From Channa striata (taxonomy: Eukaryota; Chordata; Actinopteri; Anabantiformes; Channidae): a stretch of DNA of 64,000 bases. Under the pieces are notes generated by a model. It was given only the letters and a program-made list of their open reading frames with translations. It searched no databases and had not been told where the DNA came from. Made by a program: the position numbers and the translations under genes. Shown here in pieces: positions 40,666-51,510 of the stretch. The stretch spans positions 16,502,040-16,566,039 of the forward strand of contig CM065170.1 in assembly GCA_033026295.1 (NCBI GenBank), written 5' to 3'. Every line of letters begins with the position of its first letter. Positions within the stretch are counted from its first letter, which is position 1.

Positions 40666-42398
40666 TCATTTGGCTGTAGGGTCATTGATCTTGCCCATGA
40701 AGAGGATGCTCTTGATGGAGTGGTCCCAAATGCAAACCAAGAATGGTCTGTCTACTCTGATGGTTGGTGACAAGCTGGAACCCAATAACTGGATGATAGT
40801 TGTGGCTGATGCCTCTGTTCCCATTTCATTGACATTCAGTGCAGCCTTGTGAGTCACCTGTGGACGAAAAAGCAAGTGAGAAATAGGGTCTACATTCAAA
40901 CAAAGACTAGGTGCATGTACTGTAGTTGATCCTGATCCACTGTTCATGTGGTCAAATTTCCATAAAGAACAAAGAAGAAATGTTTGTTTTTCATACCTTT
41001 GAGACTTTCAGCTTGGCTGTATCAGACACACCAGAGAAATCTGCACGATCCTCAAAGGCATCAGTTATGCCCATTTCTTTCAGAGTTTGATCGAGAGAGG
41101 CTTCAGTAGAGATGTAAAATTTAGGCAAATGCAACTTTACGTACCTGAGAAACACAAAACATCGAGTGTAAAGACAAAGGGAAAATGCAGTATTTTTGTT
41201 TAATTCACCCAGTCACTAGTTTATTCAGGTTGCTGCAGGAACTCAACATACACCAATGCATTTGTTGCACATGCTCCATCACATTTCCTCAACAACCACG
41301 TGGACGGAATACAAATGACTTGACTTACTGTTCAGAAAGCAATTTATGCCAGTTCCTCATGTGCTCCGCGCTGATGAAGCCCTCCACCTCCTCCATCTTT
41401 CCTTCATCAGGCAAGATAATCATCATTGAAGCATTGCCCTTGTAAAGCAGTTTGATGACAGTGGTGTGGTTGGCAGCATCAAAGTAGACGTGGTAATGAT
41501 CTGTTCTCCTCATCATGTCCACCTGAACTTTGGTGGTTGGGTTCACGTGAAAGTCAGCCTTGTATGCTGGGTTAATGTTGAAGGGTTTTGTCCACTGCCC
41601 TGTTGGAGGGATTAGAGAGACACATATGAAAAGTCATGTAGACATTGTTTTATAAATCTTAACATTTAGATTAAAATTATGTAGTGTGTTTCACAATCTA
41701 TATGCAGCATTTTGGTTGTTTACAGGTGTTGGGTTTTTGTCCTGTGTTGTCAGTAAACTACACAACAAGGCAAACTGTCAACCTGTTACCTTTAAAGTAG
41801 ACATAGTTAATAAGCATCATGACCATTGCAGGGCTGAGGTCCTTCACTGCATCTTTTATCATGTCGTGGGTTTTATTGGCAATGAATGTGTTGATTTCAG
41901 CTGCAGCTTCTTTATGTTTGGTTAAGTCAACACTGAAGATCTCAGCAGAGTAGTGGTGCCTGACAACCTTCAGGAATTTCTCCAGAGGACTGAAGTCAGA
42001 GCGCAGGGCCACAGCGTTGCCCACGTTCAACTGCTCATTTTCACGGCTGTGGCCCAGCATGTGGAAAAGATTCTCATAGGCTTTATTGACCTGAGTCTGG
42101 TTTAAGGTGTCGTAGCCCAAAGTGGAGAACAGCTGTCTGTGGGTTTCCCCACTGGCTCCTGCAGACAGCACCGACAGAGCCGTGGAGATGCCCAGTGGTG
42201 AGAAGAAGATGTTTGTTCCAGCAGCAGCCTCAGTATTTAGTCGTTTGTAGAGAGCAAAGGCAAAGTTGCTGTTAAAAGGGATAACGTATGGCAGCTTAGC
42301 TCTGCTTCATGGTGGTGGTGAGGGTGATGAGGATGATCTGCCCAGGTTAGTGACAACAGCAGGGCTGCGAGTGTATAACCAGTAACAACTCCCGCCAT
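40666..42398 (-). pseudogene. serpina1: Serpin copy C, frameshifted alpha-1-antitrypsin-like
   Basis: Exons are 42398-41790, 41599-41329, 41144-40997 and 40857-40666, all with good splice sites. The first coding exon is one base short (618 nt including nine untranslated bases, against 619). A run of four G on the plus strand is three G at about 42280, so after HTLS the frame shifts and stops at about codon 53, within helix A. The rest is open, including the 271- and 148-nt exons and a loop identical to that of copy B (LGS/SLS). One change, Ser to Tyr in the LPKFSI strand (LPKFYI), is unique to this copy. The indel lies in a homopolymer, so error is possible. The exact base should be confirmed before calling the gene dead. 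Confidence 0.75.
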
Positions 42399-42684
42399 CC
42401 TTACAGCCTGTACGTTAGAAATAAAAATCAGATGCAATTGTTAAATGAACTCGACCAAAATAAGATTACACCTAAACTACGAATACAATAACTATTTTAG
42501 AAAACTGTATATTACATAAATACTTAAAAAGACAACAGCAAAGAAACTTTTCATTATAGCAAAACGTATTAATGTCACAAGAGTACACATCAAAATCAAA
42601 TAAAATTCAAATTCATTTAATTTGAAACACCAGCCATTTTTCATGAAAATGATTCACCAAATGTTAGTAAAGAGAAACACTTAC

Positions 42685-42780
42685 CGGTAGTTTCTTCTGT
42701 GATGCTGTTTCAAGAAACTTCACAATTATATCCAGTGGGTTGAGGAGTCAGTTCACAGTTCTGTTAAAAATTAACAAGGA
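42685..42780 (-). promoter_or_regulatory. Promoter and leader exon of copy C
   Basis: HNF1-like GTTAATTTTTAAC at 42775-42763, TATAAT at 42730-42725 and leader donor after 42685. The block equals that of copy B, so transcription could persist even though the frame is broken. Confidence 0.55.
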
Positions 42781-45113
42781 CCGACTTTTTCTGGCCTGTG
42801 GTAGGTGATTTTTTGCCAAGTCTTACATTTACAGAACCAATACAATTTTACCAGAAGCGTACTATTATTTTACAGGTACATTTGTGACCACGGTCCTTAA
42901 AGGTGAGACTGTGAATTTACTTCATATTATCAGTCTAATAATAGCACAGTTTGCAGTTAAACGATCTGTCACAACTATCACTAAGGTTGAAACTGAGTCT
43001 TTTTTAAACATGACGATGCTCACATATAACAAAAGTCATCTAAAATAAGAAAAGTGCTTTTTGTAAATACTACCAAAATGTAACACGCCTTTTCTATAGT
43101 GGTCCAAATGACACAAGGAAACATCCCTTATGAAAATCCTGCAGTCTAGCTGCAGGAGATATGTTCAGAATTTAGTACGTAGTACAGTACTATTACAGTA
43201 TATTAATTTTATTAAAATAATATTACAGACAGATTTAACCTAAATGAACAACATCACTGAGCATTTTGTCAGTTAGACTTCAAGCGCCTGAACCACAATC
43301 AAGACCCAGAAACAGACTAAACACACATCAGGCAAAACTCAAGCGTTCACTCAGCTGGAAGCAGCAGCTCCTTTGTGGACAGATCAAAGTACGAGGAGTC
43401 ATGTCCGGCTGATGTCCATCAGGTCATACTGTATGTCCCACCCACGTTCCAAAATCAGTTAAACTTCTGTCAAAACATGCCAATCACAATAGTGCACAGT
43501 CTGTACTTCTTGTCTAACCACACATCTTATTTACAATGAAAAAACATTTAAGAAACTTTTTGTTTGTTATCTGTTTTTTTGTGCATAGGTCTTATTGGTT
43601 CGTTGTTTTTGTTGTAAATAATAAAGTAAAGTAAAATATATTTTAACATAATTTATCGAATATGAGCATGACATTAATCAGGCAATGCTTACAGTGAATG
43701 ATGAGGTTTGGAAAACATGATAGGTCTATTTGAAATTATATCAATTTATATATTCACATCTGAATTTTTTTAATCTCCATATTTTCTGTGCAAGATATTT
43801 TTAAATGACTAGAGAAATACTGTTTTTATTATGCCACCAAGAAACCCCCGTGTTATATTTTTTATCTAAAAGACAAAAGTGTAAATAATTGTAGACACAT
43901 TTAATCAGCTTCTTATGAACAAAGACAGATCAGAGTGTCCAGTACAAGGACAGGGTTATAAAACTAGTATGATGGGTTCAGCGTCAATGATGTTGATTGA
44001 AGAAGAACTTGATGACAGATGTGATCATGACTCTCATTTTCTTAGTCTGTTTCTTTACATCACTATAGGACTGTTGATTTAGGATTTTTTTAGTAGCATT
44101 CGTGAAGATGAATGTTCTGTCATCACTGATGGATGTTGGCAGAGTGACAGGCAAAAACTAGATTGTATTGGTGGCTGCTGACACTAAGACAAGCATTGTG
44201 TGACGCCTGTGGATGCAAAAGGAAGAAGGTCACAGAAGTCCCCGCCGCGATTAGAGTCACTGGGTGCGCAAGTGTTTTCTTTTTGCTAGGGGGCGTAACA
44301 AAAAAATAATTGTAAGACAAGCATTGTGTGACAAAACTGTAACTTAGTCTTTCTTGCCATCTTCATGAGGAATATCTGAACCCCATCCTGCAAGTGTTCA
44401 TGAACTATTGCTCATGCATGTGCTACTCAAACTAGAACCAAAGAAAAAAAATATGAAATCAGTGAAGGTGTCTTTTAAATTGCAGTTTTTCTAAGTCTTC
44501 CAGATCTGAACATATACTGTACTAATGAATACCTTTTCACATGAGAATAGAAGAGTTCAGAAGCTAATTAAAATACTCGTTGTGTTCAGAGACAGAAACT
44601 GTGTTTGCGTCCACTTAAGAAAACTGGTTACTGGAAATCTGTGAATACATCCATCATTAAAGTAACCAAATTTTTCTTTGATCTCAGACTTATTTTGGAA
44701 GACTGGTGCACAGATTTCCTTTCTGTGTGTATGTGTTTGTGTCACAGCTGAGTGAGTGCACCAGGAAAGAAACGGGAAACTGGAAAAACCATAGTGCTGC
44801 TCACAAATGCTCACCTCTGCCCTCAGCCTAACTTCAACTACACTTTGCAACAACTTCTTTGTATGGCTCATCAGCTTTATACCTCCTCTTCTTAAAATAA
44901 AAGCTAAAAAATGCTCAACATGTAGAACCACTCAAGTAGATTATTAATCATCTCAAAATGTTTTTTTAATCATTCTTATGTAGAATTAATTCCATTCTGA
45001 GACCAGTAAAAAGTCCCATATAAAGACATGGACAGTACGTGTCCTGTTACTATCAGCATAGTGGACAAAGTGAATTAATTTGACTTGGGCTTTGAATATG
45101 GTGACAGATGTTG
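42781..45113. other. Spacer upstream of copy C
   Basis: Repeats the unit spacer, with the 94-bp insertion at 44238-44331 and a deletion near 44885. No gene seen. Confidence 0.5.
44238..44331. repeat. 94-bp insertion with local templated copy
   Basis: Sister units read 'cacagaacaaaactgt' without a break. Here 94 bp intervene. The last 20 or so bases (taagacaagcattgtgtgac) repeat sequence found at 44185-44204, while the rest, starting 'gtccccgccgcgattagagt', is unrelated. Confidence 0.8.
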
Positions 45114-45119
45114 TTTATT
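45114..45119 (-). terminator. Poly(A) signal of copy D
   Basis: AATAAA on the minus strand just beyond the stop. Confidence 0.45.
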
Positions 45120-45135
45120 ATCTTAGTCTGCATCT

Positions 45136-46882
45136 TCATTTGGCTGTAGGGTCGTTGATCTTGCCCATGAAGAGGATGCTGTTGATGGAGTGGTCCCAAA
45201 TGCAAACCAAGAATGGTCTGTCTACTCTGATGGTTGGTGACAAGCTGAGACCCACTAACTGGATGATAGTCGTGGCTGATGCCTCTGTTCCCATTTCATT
45301 GACATTCAGTGCAGCCTTATGAGTCACCTTGGGACGAAAAAGCAAGTGAGAAATAGGGTCTACATTCAAACAAAGACTAGGTGCATCAAAAAAGTAAAGT
45401 TCCATATTATATATGCACATGTTCTTGTACTGTAGTTGATCCTGATCCACTGTTCATGTGGTGAAATTTCCATAAAGAACAAAAAAGAAATGTTTGTTTT
45501 TTATACCTTTGAGACTTTCACCTTGGCCGTATCAGACACACCAGAGAAATCTGCATAATCCTCAAAGGCATCAGTTATGCCCATTTCTTTCAGTGTTTCC
45601 TCCAGAGAGGCTTCTGTAGAGATGGAAAATTTAGGCAACTGCAGATCTACGTACCTGAGAAACACAAAACATCGATTTTGTAAAGACAAAGGGAAAATAC
45701 AGTACTTTTATGTGTTTAAAACCAATGCATTTGTTGCACATGCTCCATCACATTTCCTCAACAACCAGGGTGAAGAAAAACAAATGACTTGACTTACTGT
45801 TCGGAAAGTGAACTATGCCAGTTCATCATGTGCTCCACGCTGATGAAGCCCTCCAGCTCCTGCATCTTTCCTTCATCAGGCAAGATAATCACCATTGAAG
45901 CATTGCCCTTGTAAGGCAGTGTGATGACAGTGGTGTTTTTGGCAGCATCAGTGTAGACGTGGTAATGATCTGTTCTCGTCATCATGTCCACCTGAACTTT
46001 GGTGGTAGCGTTCACGTGAAAGTCAGCCTTGTATGCTGGGTGAATGTTGAAGGGTTTTGTCCACTCCCCTGTTGGAGGGATTAGAGAGACACATATGAAA
46101 AGTCATGTAGACATTGTTTTATAAATCTTAACATTTAGATTAAAATTATGTAGTGTGTTTCACAATCTATATTTAATATTTAATAATCAGCATTTTGGTT
46201 GTTTACAGCTGTTGAGTTTTTGTCCTGTGCTGTCAGTAAACTACACAACAGGGCAAACTGTCAACCTGTTACCTTTAAAGTAGACATAGTTAATAAGCAT
46301 CATGACCATTGCAGGGCTGATGTCCTTCACTGCATCTTTTATCATGTTGTGGGTTTTATTGGCAATGAATGTGTTGATTTCAGCTGCAGCATCTCCAGGT
46401 TTGGTTAAGTCAACACTGAAGATCTCAGCAGAGTAGTGGTGCCTGACAACCTTCAAGAATTTCTCCAGAGGACTGAAGTCAGAGCGCAGGGCCACAGCGT
46501 TGCCCACATTCAACTGCTCATTTTCACGGCTGTGGCCCAGCATGTGGAAAAGATTCTCATAGGCTTTATTGACCTGAGTCTGGTTTAAGGTGTCATAGCC
46601 CAAAGTGGAGAACAGCTGTCTGTGGGTTTCACCACTGGCTCCTGCAGACAGCACCGACAGAGCCGTGGAGATGCCCAGTGGTGAGAAGAAGATGTTTGTT
46701 CCAGCAGCAGCCTCAGTATTTAGTCGTTTGTAGAGAACAAAGGCAAAGTTGCTGTTAAAAGGGGATAACGTATGGCAGCTTAGCTCTGCTTCATGGTGGT
46801 TGTGAGGGTGATGAGGATGATCTGCCCAGGTTAGTGACAACAGCAGGGCTGCCAATGTATAACCAGTAACGACTCCTGCCAT
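45136..46882 (-). CDS. serpina1: Serpin copy D, alpha-1-antitrypsin-like
   Basis: Intact four-exon gene: 46882-46273, 46068-45798, 45654-45507 and 45327-45136, encoding 406 residues. The first coding exon is almost the same as in copy A (shared HPHNHHEAE and KPGDAAAE). The later exons carry private changes such as NIHPAYK, GKMQELEG and EDYADFS. An added NAT sequon in VNATTKV gives one more potential glycosylation site than copy A. Hinge GTEASA is inhibitory in type. The inferred scissile bond is Leu-Ser (VGL/SLS), so a chymotrypsin-, elastase- or cathepsin G-like target is plausible. The intron between leader and coding exon is 731 bp against 283 bp in copy A, because of an insertion at about 46968-47340. 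Confidence 0.9.
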
Positions 46883-46967
46883 CCTTACAGCCTGTACGTT
46901 AGAAATAAAAATCAGATGCAATTGTTAAATGAACTCGACCAAAATAAGATTAAACCAGAACTACGAC

Positions 46968-47340
46968 AGAAACAGTGAGAGAACATTTCAGTGTTTGTTC
47001 ATGGTGACCAAATGTATCCTTTGAAAACTCTTTAACACCTTAGCAGACCTTCCATCTGCTCCTTCTTTAGACCATGGCTTCCCCAAGAAGCTGTCCCAGC
47101 ATAGACGATGACGATGCTAATTAAATTCCTGAACAATGGGTTTCACCTGTATGTATGCGCTGTAAGGTTGATTTGCATTTGACTTATTCCTTCCTTCCAT
47201 TCCTTCAAACCTCGGCTGTAAACTGGTTATAAAAGGCCAGCAGGACCTGTTACCCTGGTCAATTCAATTGGCCTGCTAGGAGTAAAACACTACTCTGCTC
47301 TGTGTCTTTTCTTCTGATTAAACTAACCACATCTAAAACA
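46968..47340. mobile_element. Unidentified insertion in the first intron of copy D
   Basis: About 370 bp is absent from the same intron in the other copies, which run from 'aactacga' straight into 'ataaaataac'. It carries a good plus-strand TATA box (ggttataaaaggcc, near 47225) followed by a pyrimidine-rich stretch, an arrangement seen in solo LTRs. I could not define matching ends or a target duplication, so the class is open. Confidence 0.35.
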
Positions 47341-47622
47341 CAATGGAATAACAATTTTAGGTCTTTGTATATTACATAAGGAATGATAAAGCCAACAGTG
47401 AAGACACTTTCCATTATAACAAAAAGTTTCCATTTCACTAAAATGCACATCCACATTTAATTTGAATCATCCGCCTTACATGACATTCTCTAGTAGTATT
47501 ACATCACAATTCATCAACAACTGGAGGCAGTTGTTGATAAACTCATAAACGTGGATTTATGTGGGTTATTCAACATTTGTATAAAAAAATTTCACCAGAT
47601 TTTAGTAAAGAGAAAGACTTAC

Positions 47623-47718
47623 CGGTAGGTTCTTCTGTGATGCAGGTTGCAAGAAACTTCGCAATTATATCCAGTGGGTTGAGGAGTCAGTTGACAGTGC
47701 TATTAAAAATTAACAAGG
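47623..47718 (-). promoter_or_regulatory. Promoter and leader exon of copy D
   Basis: HNF1-like GTTAATTTTTAAT at 47714-47702, TATAAT at 47669-47664 and leader donor after 47623 (acctaccg/gtaagt). The leader splices to 46891. Confidence 0.55.
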
Positions 47719-49192
47719 ACCGACTTCTTCTGGCCTGTGGTAGGTGATTTTTTGCCAAGTTCTACATTTATGGAACCAATACAACTTTCTCAGAAGCGTA
47801 CTATTATTTTACAGTTACATTTGTGACCACGGTCCTTAAAGGTGAGACTAATACTTCATATTATCAGTCTAATAATAGCACAGTTTGCAGTTAAACAATC
47901 TGTCACAACTATCACTAAGGTTGAAACTGAGTCTTTTTTAAACATGACGATGCTCACATATAACAAAAGTCATCTAAAATAAGAAAAAGTGCTTTTTGTA
48001 AATACTACCAAAATGTAACACACCTTTTCTTTAGTGGCGCAAATGACACAAGGAAACATCCCTTATGAAAATCCTGCAGTCTAGCTGCAGGCGATATGTT
48101 CAGAATTTAGTACGTAGTACAGTACTATTACAGTATATTAATTTTATTAAAATAATATTACAGACAGATTTAACCTAAATGAACAACATCACTGAGCATT
48201 TTGTCAGTTAGACTTCAAGAGCCTGAACCCCAATCAAGACCCAGAAACAGACTAAACACACATCAGGCAAAACTCAAGCGTTCACTCAGCTGGAAGCAGC
48301 AGCTCCTTTGTGGATAGATCAAAGTACGAGGAGTCATGTCCGGCTGATGTCCATCAGGTCATACTGTATGTCCCACCCACGTTCCAAAATCAGTTAAACT
48401 TCTGTCAAAACATGCCAATCACAATATTGCACAGTCTGTACTTCTTGCCTAACCACACAACTTATTTACAATGAAAAAACATTTAAGAAACTTTTTGTTT
48501 GTTGTGTGTTTTTTGTGCATAGGTCTTATTGGTTCGTTGTTTTTGTTGTCCTGGACTGTGTATGTGTCCATAATAAAGTAAAGTAAAATATATTTTAACA
48601 TAATTTATCAAATATGATCATGACATTAATCAGGCAATACTGACAGTGAATGATGAGATTTGGAAAAGATAATAGGTCTATTTGAAATTATATCAATTCA
48701 TATATTCACATCTGAGTTTTTTTAATCTCCATATTTTCTGTGCAAGATATTTTTAAATGACTAGAGAAATAATGTTTTTATTATGCCACCAAGAAACCCC
48801 TGTGTTATATTTTTTATCTTGATTGAAGAAGAACTTGATGACAGATGTGATCATGACTCTCATTTTCTTAGTCTGTTTCTTTACATCACTATAGGACTTT
48901 TGATTTAGGAATCTTCTAGTAACATTCTTGAAGATGAATGTTCTATCATCACTGATGGATGTTGGCAGAGTGACAGGCACAAACTAGATTGTATTGGTGG
49001 CTGCTGACACTAAGACAAGCATTGTGTGACGCCTGTGGATGCAAAAGTAAGAAGGTCACAGAACAAAACAGTAACTTAGTCTTTCTTGCCATCTTCTTGA
49101 GGAATATCTGAACCCCATCCTGCAAGTGTTCCTGAACTATTGCTCATACAGTGAATCAGCCATTACAAACCCAAGAAGAAATACTTAGCAAT
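47719..49192. other. Spacer upstream of copy D, first part
   Basis: Unit-type spacer with no functional gene. On the minus strand 48980-48800 is open and includes DDRTFIFKNVTRRFLNQ, the best preserved version of the possible coding relic seen in every unit. Confidence 0.5.
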
Positions 49193-49310
49193 CCGACCTT
49201 TGAGGCTTTAAGCTTCACCTTGGGACACACCGTCTTCAAATGCATCAGTTGCCTGTGTCTTTCAGAGTGTATTCCAGGGAGACTTTAGATTGAAAATGTT
49301 TCAGGTACAG
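49193..49310 (-). pseudogene. Decayed serpin exon relic
   Basis: The stretch aligns by eye with the 148-nt third coding exon of the array. It keeps 'acctttgaggctttaagctt' (the exon end and donor side), 'cttcaaatgcatcagttgcc' and 'ctttcagagtgtattccagg' in order, with internal deletions and many substitutions. It lies in about 660 bp that sister units lack between 'gctcat' and 'catgtgctactcaaac'. It is the remnant of a seventh, older serpin copy or of a partial duplication. Confidence 0.7.
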
Positions 49311-49469
49311 GTTATGATAAAGGCACACTGCAAATCAGCTGTGTCCAAATAACTGGACTACACAGTTAAAGGGCAACTGAAACTTTGATAAAGCTTATAG
49401 TTAGTTATAGTCATGCTGCTATAGGCTTAGACTGCTGGGGGACATTTATATGTCTGTCTCCCTCTCTCT

Positions 49470-49764
49470 GTCCCTGTCCTCAGGTGTCCCTGGCTTTCGT
49501 GTCTTCCAGTGCACAGATACTGGTCCTACCAACCTGCCCAATGTTTTCCACTCACCCCAACCGGTCAAGGCAGATGTCCGCCCACTAGGTTTCATCCCTT
49601 AAAGGGAGTTTTCCCTCTCCACTGTTGCCTATAGCTGCTTAAGGAGGATTTTTTGTATTCTTTAAATGTTTGTATAGTCTTGACTTTATTATGTAAAGTG
49701 CCTTGAGATGACTTTGTTGTAAACTGGTACTATATAAATAAAGTTGAATTGAATTGAATTTAAT
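49470..49764 (+). repeat. Teleost repeat with GAATT tail
   Basis: The sequence 'cggtcaaggcagatgtccgc', then 'aaagggagttttccctctcc', then 'aaagtgccttgagatgactt', then 'ggtactatataaataaagtt' and a tail of gaatt units is a widespread fish repeat that I recognise from memory. The tail resembles the 3' end of Rex1-type LINEs, but the class is not certain. Confidence 0.65.
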
Positions 49765-50065
49765 AGATATTTGAATGCAGGGTATTCAAAGGGGAGTTTA
49801 TTAGTGTTCATTTACATGTGCTACTCAAACTAGAACCCCCCAAAAAATCTGAAATCAGGGAAGGTGTCTTTTAAATTGTAGTTTTTCTAAGTCTCCCACA
49901 TCTAAACATATACTGTACTAATGCATTCCTTTTCACGAGTATAGAAAAGTTCAGAGGATAATTAAAATATCCTGTACAGAGACAGTAATTGTGTCCTCAT
50001 CCACTTAAGAAAACTGGTTACTGGAAATCTGTGGATACATGCATCTTTCTGTGTGTATGTGTTTG

Positions 50066-51510
50066 CAGGGGTGCCGTTGGGGGGGGCTAGGACGATTCTA
50101 AGGGCCCACGAACTTTGGGGGCCCACAGAGACTAGCTTATTAAATAATAAAAAAAATTAGCTGTAGTATATGAGATATCAGAAATGTTTCTATGACAGAA
50201 TCACAAATAAGGCTAAATTATAGCTTATTTCTGCCTCTGCAGTAAAATCACACCCCTTCTCCCATTTAGCGTATGGCTCTGTCCGTCCAACTGGATCCTA
50301 TCTGCTACCTGCTGAGCAGAGATGGGAAATACGAATCTTTTGACTGACTCGGATCTTCTACTCTCTAACAGTAAATACAACAAATCATTTTGAGTCATTT
50401 CGTTCACTTCGTGCGACAATGACTTGGTGGCTGTCACGTGACAAATGAACGAAACAACGATCCGTAAAGATCCGTAACGATCCGGATGAACGACTCGTGA
50501 AAGAACTGTAGTACTTGCTGCTCACCACGGAGCGGCCTGGCTGTCACGTGACAAATGAACGAGGACCCGAGGACTGCCGCACAGCTCAGTGAGCCGTGAA
50601 CGAATCATTTCCGTTTCCTGTCCTGATGACTGAGCTTATGCAGCTGCTGCCATGTGGCGACAGAAGGTCCTGCAGGAAAATTAACGAATCGTTCACTGAG
50701 AGGACGCATTACTCCCAAGTCATATGCAAGATTCGTTCACATCGAACGAATCACTCACGAACGACACATCACTACTGCGGAGTGAGATCCTCAGATCATC
50801 AACGCGGTGAGCCAAGCATAAATCAGAAACGACAAGAAAAGTTTGAGAAGGCAGAGAGAAGAAGGGCCGACAATTAATAACGAGTTATTTAAAAGGAAGG
50901 TTCGTGTATTCTTCCATTACACAGCTTTCTTTGCAGTATAATGTTAGCGCTGCTTCCATAGCCGACATTCTATAATTCGCTAGCTTATGTTTTTCACCAC
51001 TGAAAATGACAATAATATAATTTTGTAACCGTGTGTGATAGTTGGATCTCTTATGATGAGGTGTGTGCATCTCATATACAGATGCAGCATTGGCCTCACC
51101 TGCTCTTCCACATGATGTTGCTCAAGTTGAGGAAGCAGGTCATCAGTATGTCACTAAAATCCTGCCTTTACAAATCGTGTGTGTATCACATTCTGATTGT
51201 AAGAATTAATTTCACTATCGTATGATTTTAACCTCTGTCATGGTCTTACTTAACAGCTAATGAAGCTCAAGAATCAGTAGAAGAAGCAGCACAGATGAAG
51301 AAGAGGAAGACGAGAGGAGCTCACAGTTTAAGGGACAGAGTGACACAGTGGACACTGAGCCGCATGACCACAGCTGTGGTCAGTACTATGGCTAAACTGC
51401 AGACAAAGATTTTGGAAATCTAGCTTGGTTTGTATGTTTGGTGCATAATAGGTGAGGTACAGCATCCAACTTCAAATTTTTTCATAGGGCCCAAAACTGC
51501 TAGTGGCTAG
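50066..51510. mobile_element. hAT-like DNA transposon, nonautonomous or decayed
   Basis: Sister units read 'tgtatgtgtttgtgtcacag' at this place. Here 1445 bp interrupts that word, flanked by 'tgtgtttg' (50058-50065) and 'tgtggatg' (51511-51518), an 8-bp duplication with two mismatches, the size hAT elements make. Both ends carry related inverted sequence (ctaggacgattctaagggcc on the left; ctagcagttttgggccctat on the right, read inverted). Inside are repeated 'gaacgaatc' words, a Lys/Arg/Glu-rich frame ending near 50877 and no transposase that I can recognise. Confidence 0.6.

Larger units (their letters stand above)
40536..45012. repeat. Tandem serpin unit C
   Basis: Direct repeat of unit B. 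It differs by a 94-bp insertion at 44238-44331 and by loss of roughly 240 bp near 44885, where the sister units continue through 'cagctccacttgccacaac'. Confidence 0.85.

Noticed and set aside
50596..50877. Plus-strand frame inside the hAT-like element
   Set aside because: It is mostly built of repeated gaacgaatc words. Only its Lys-rich end could be a transposase remnant, which is too little to call a gene.
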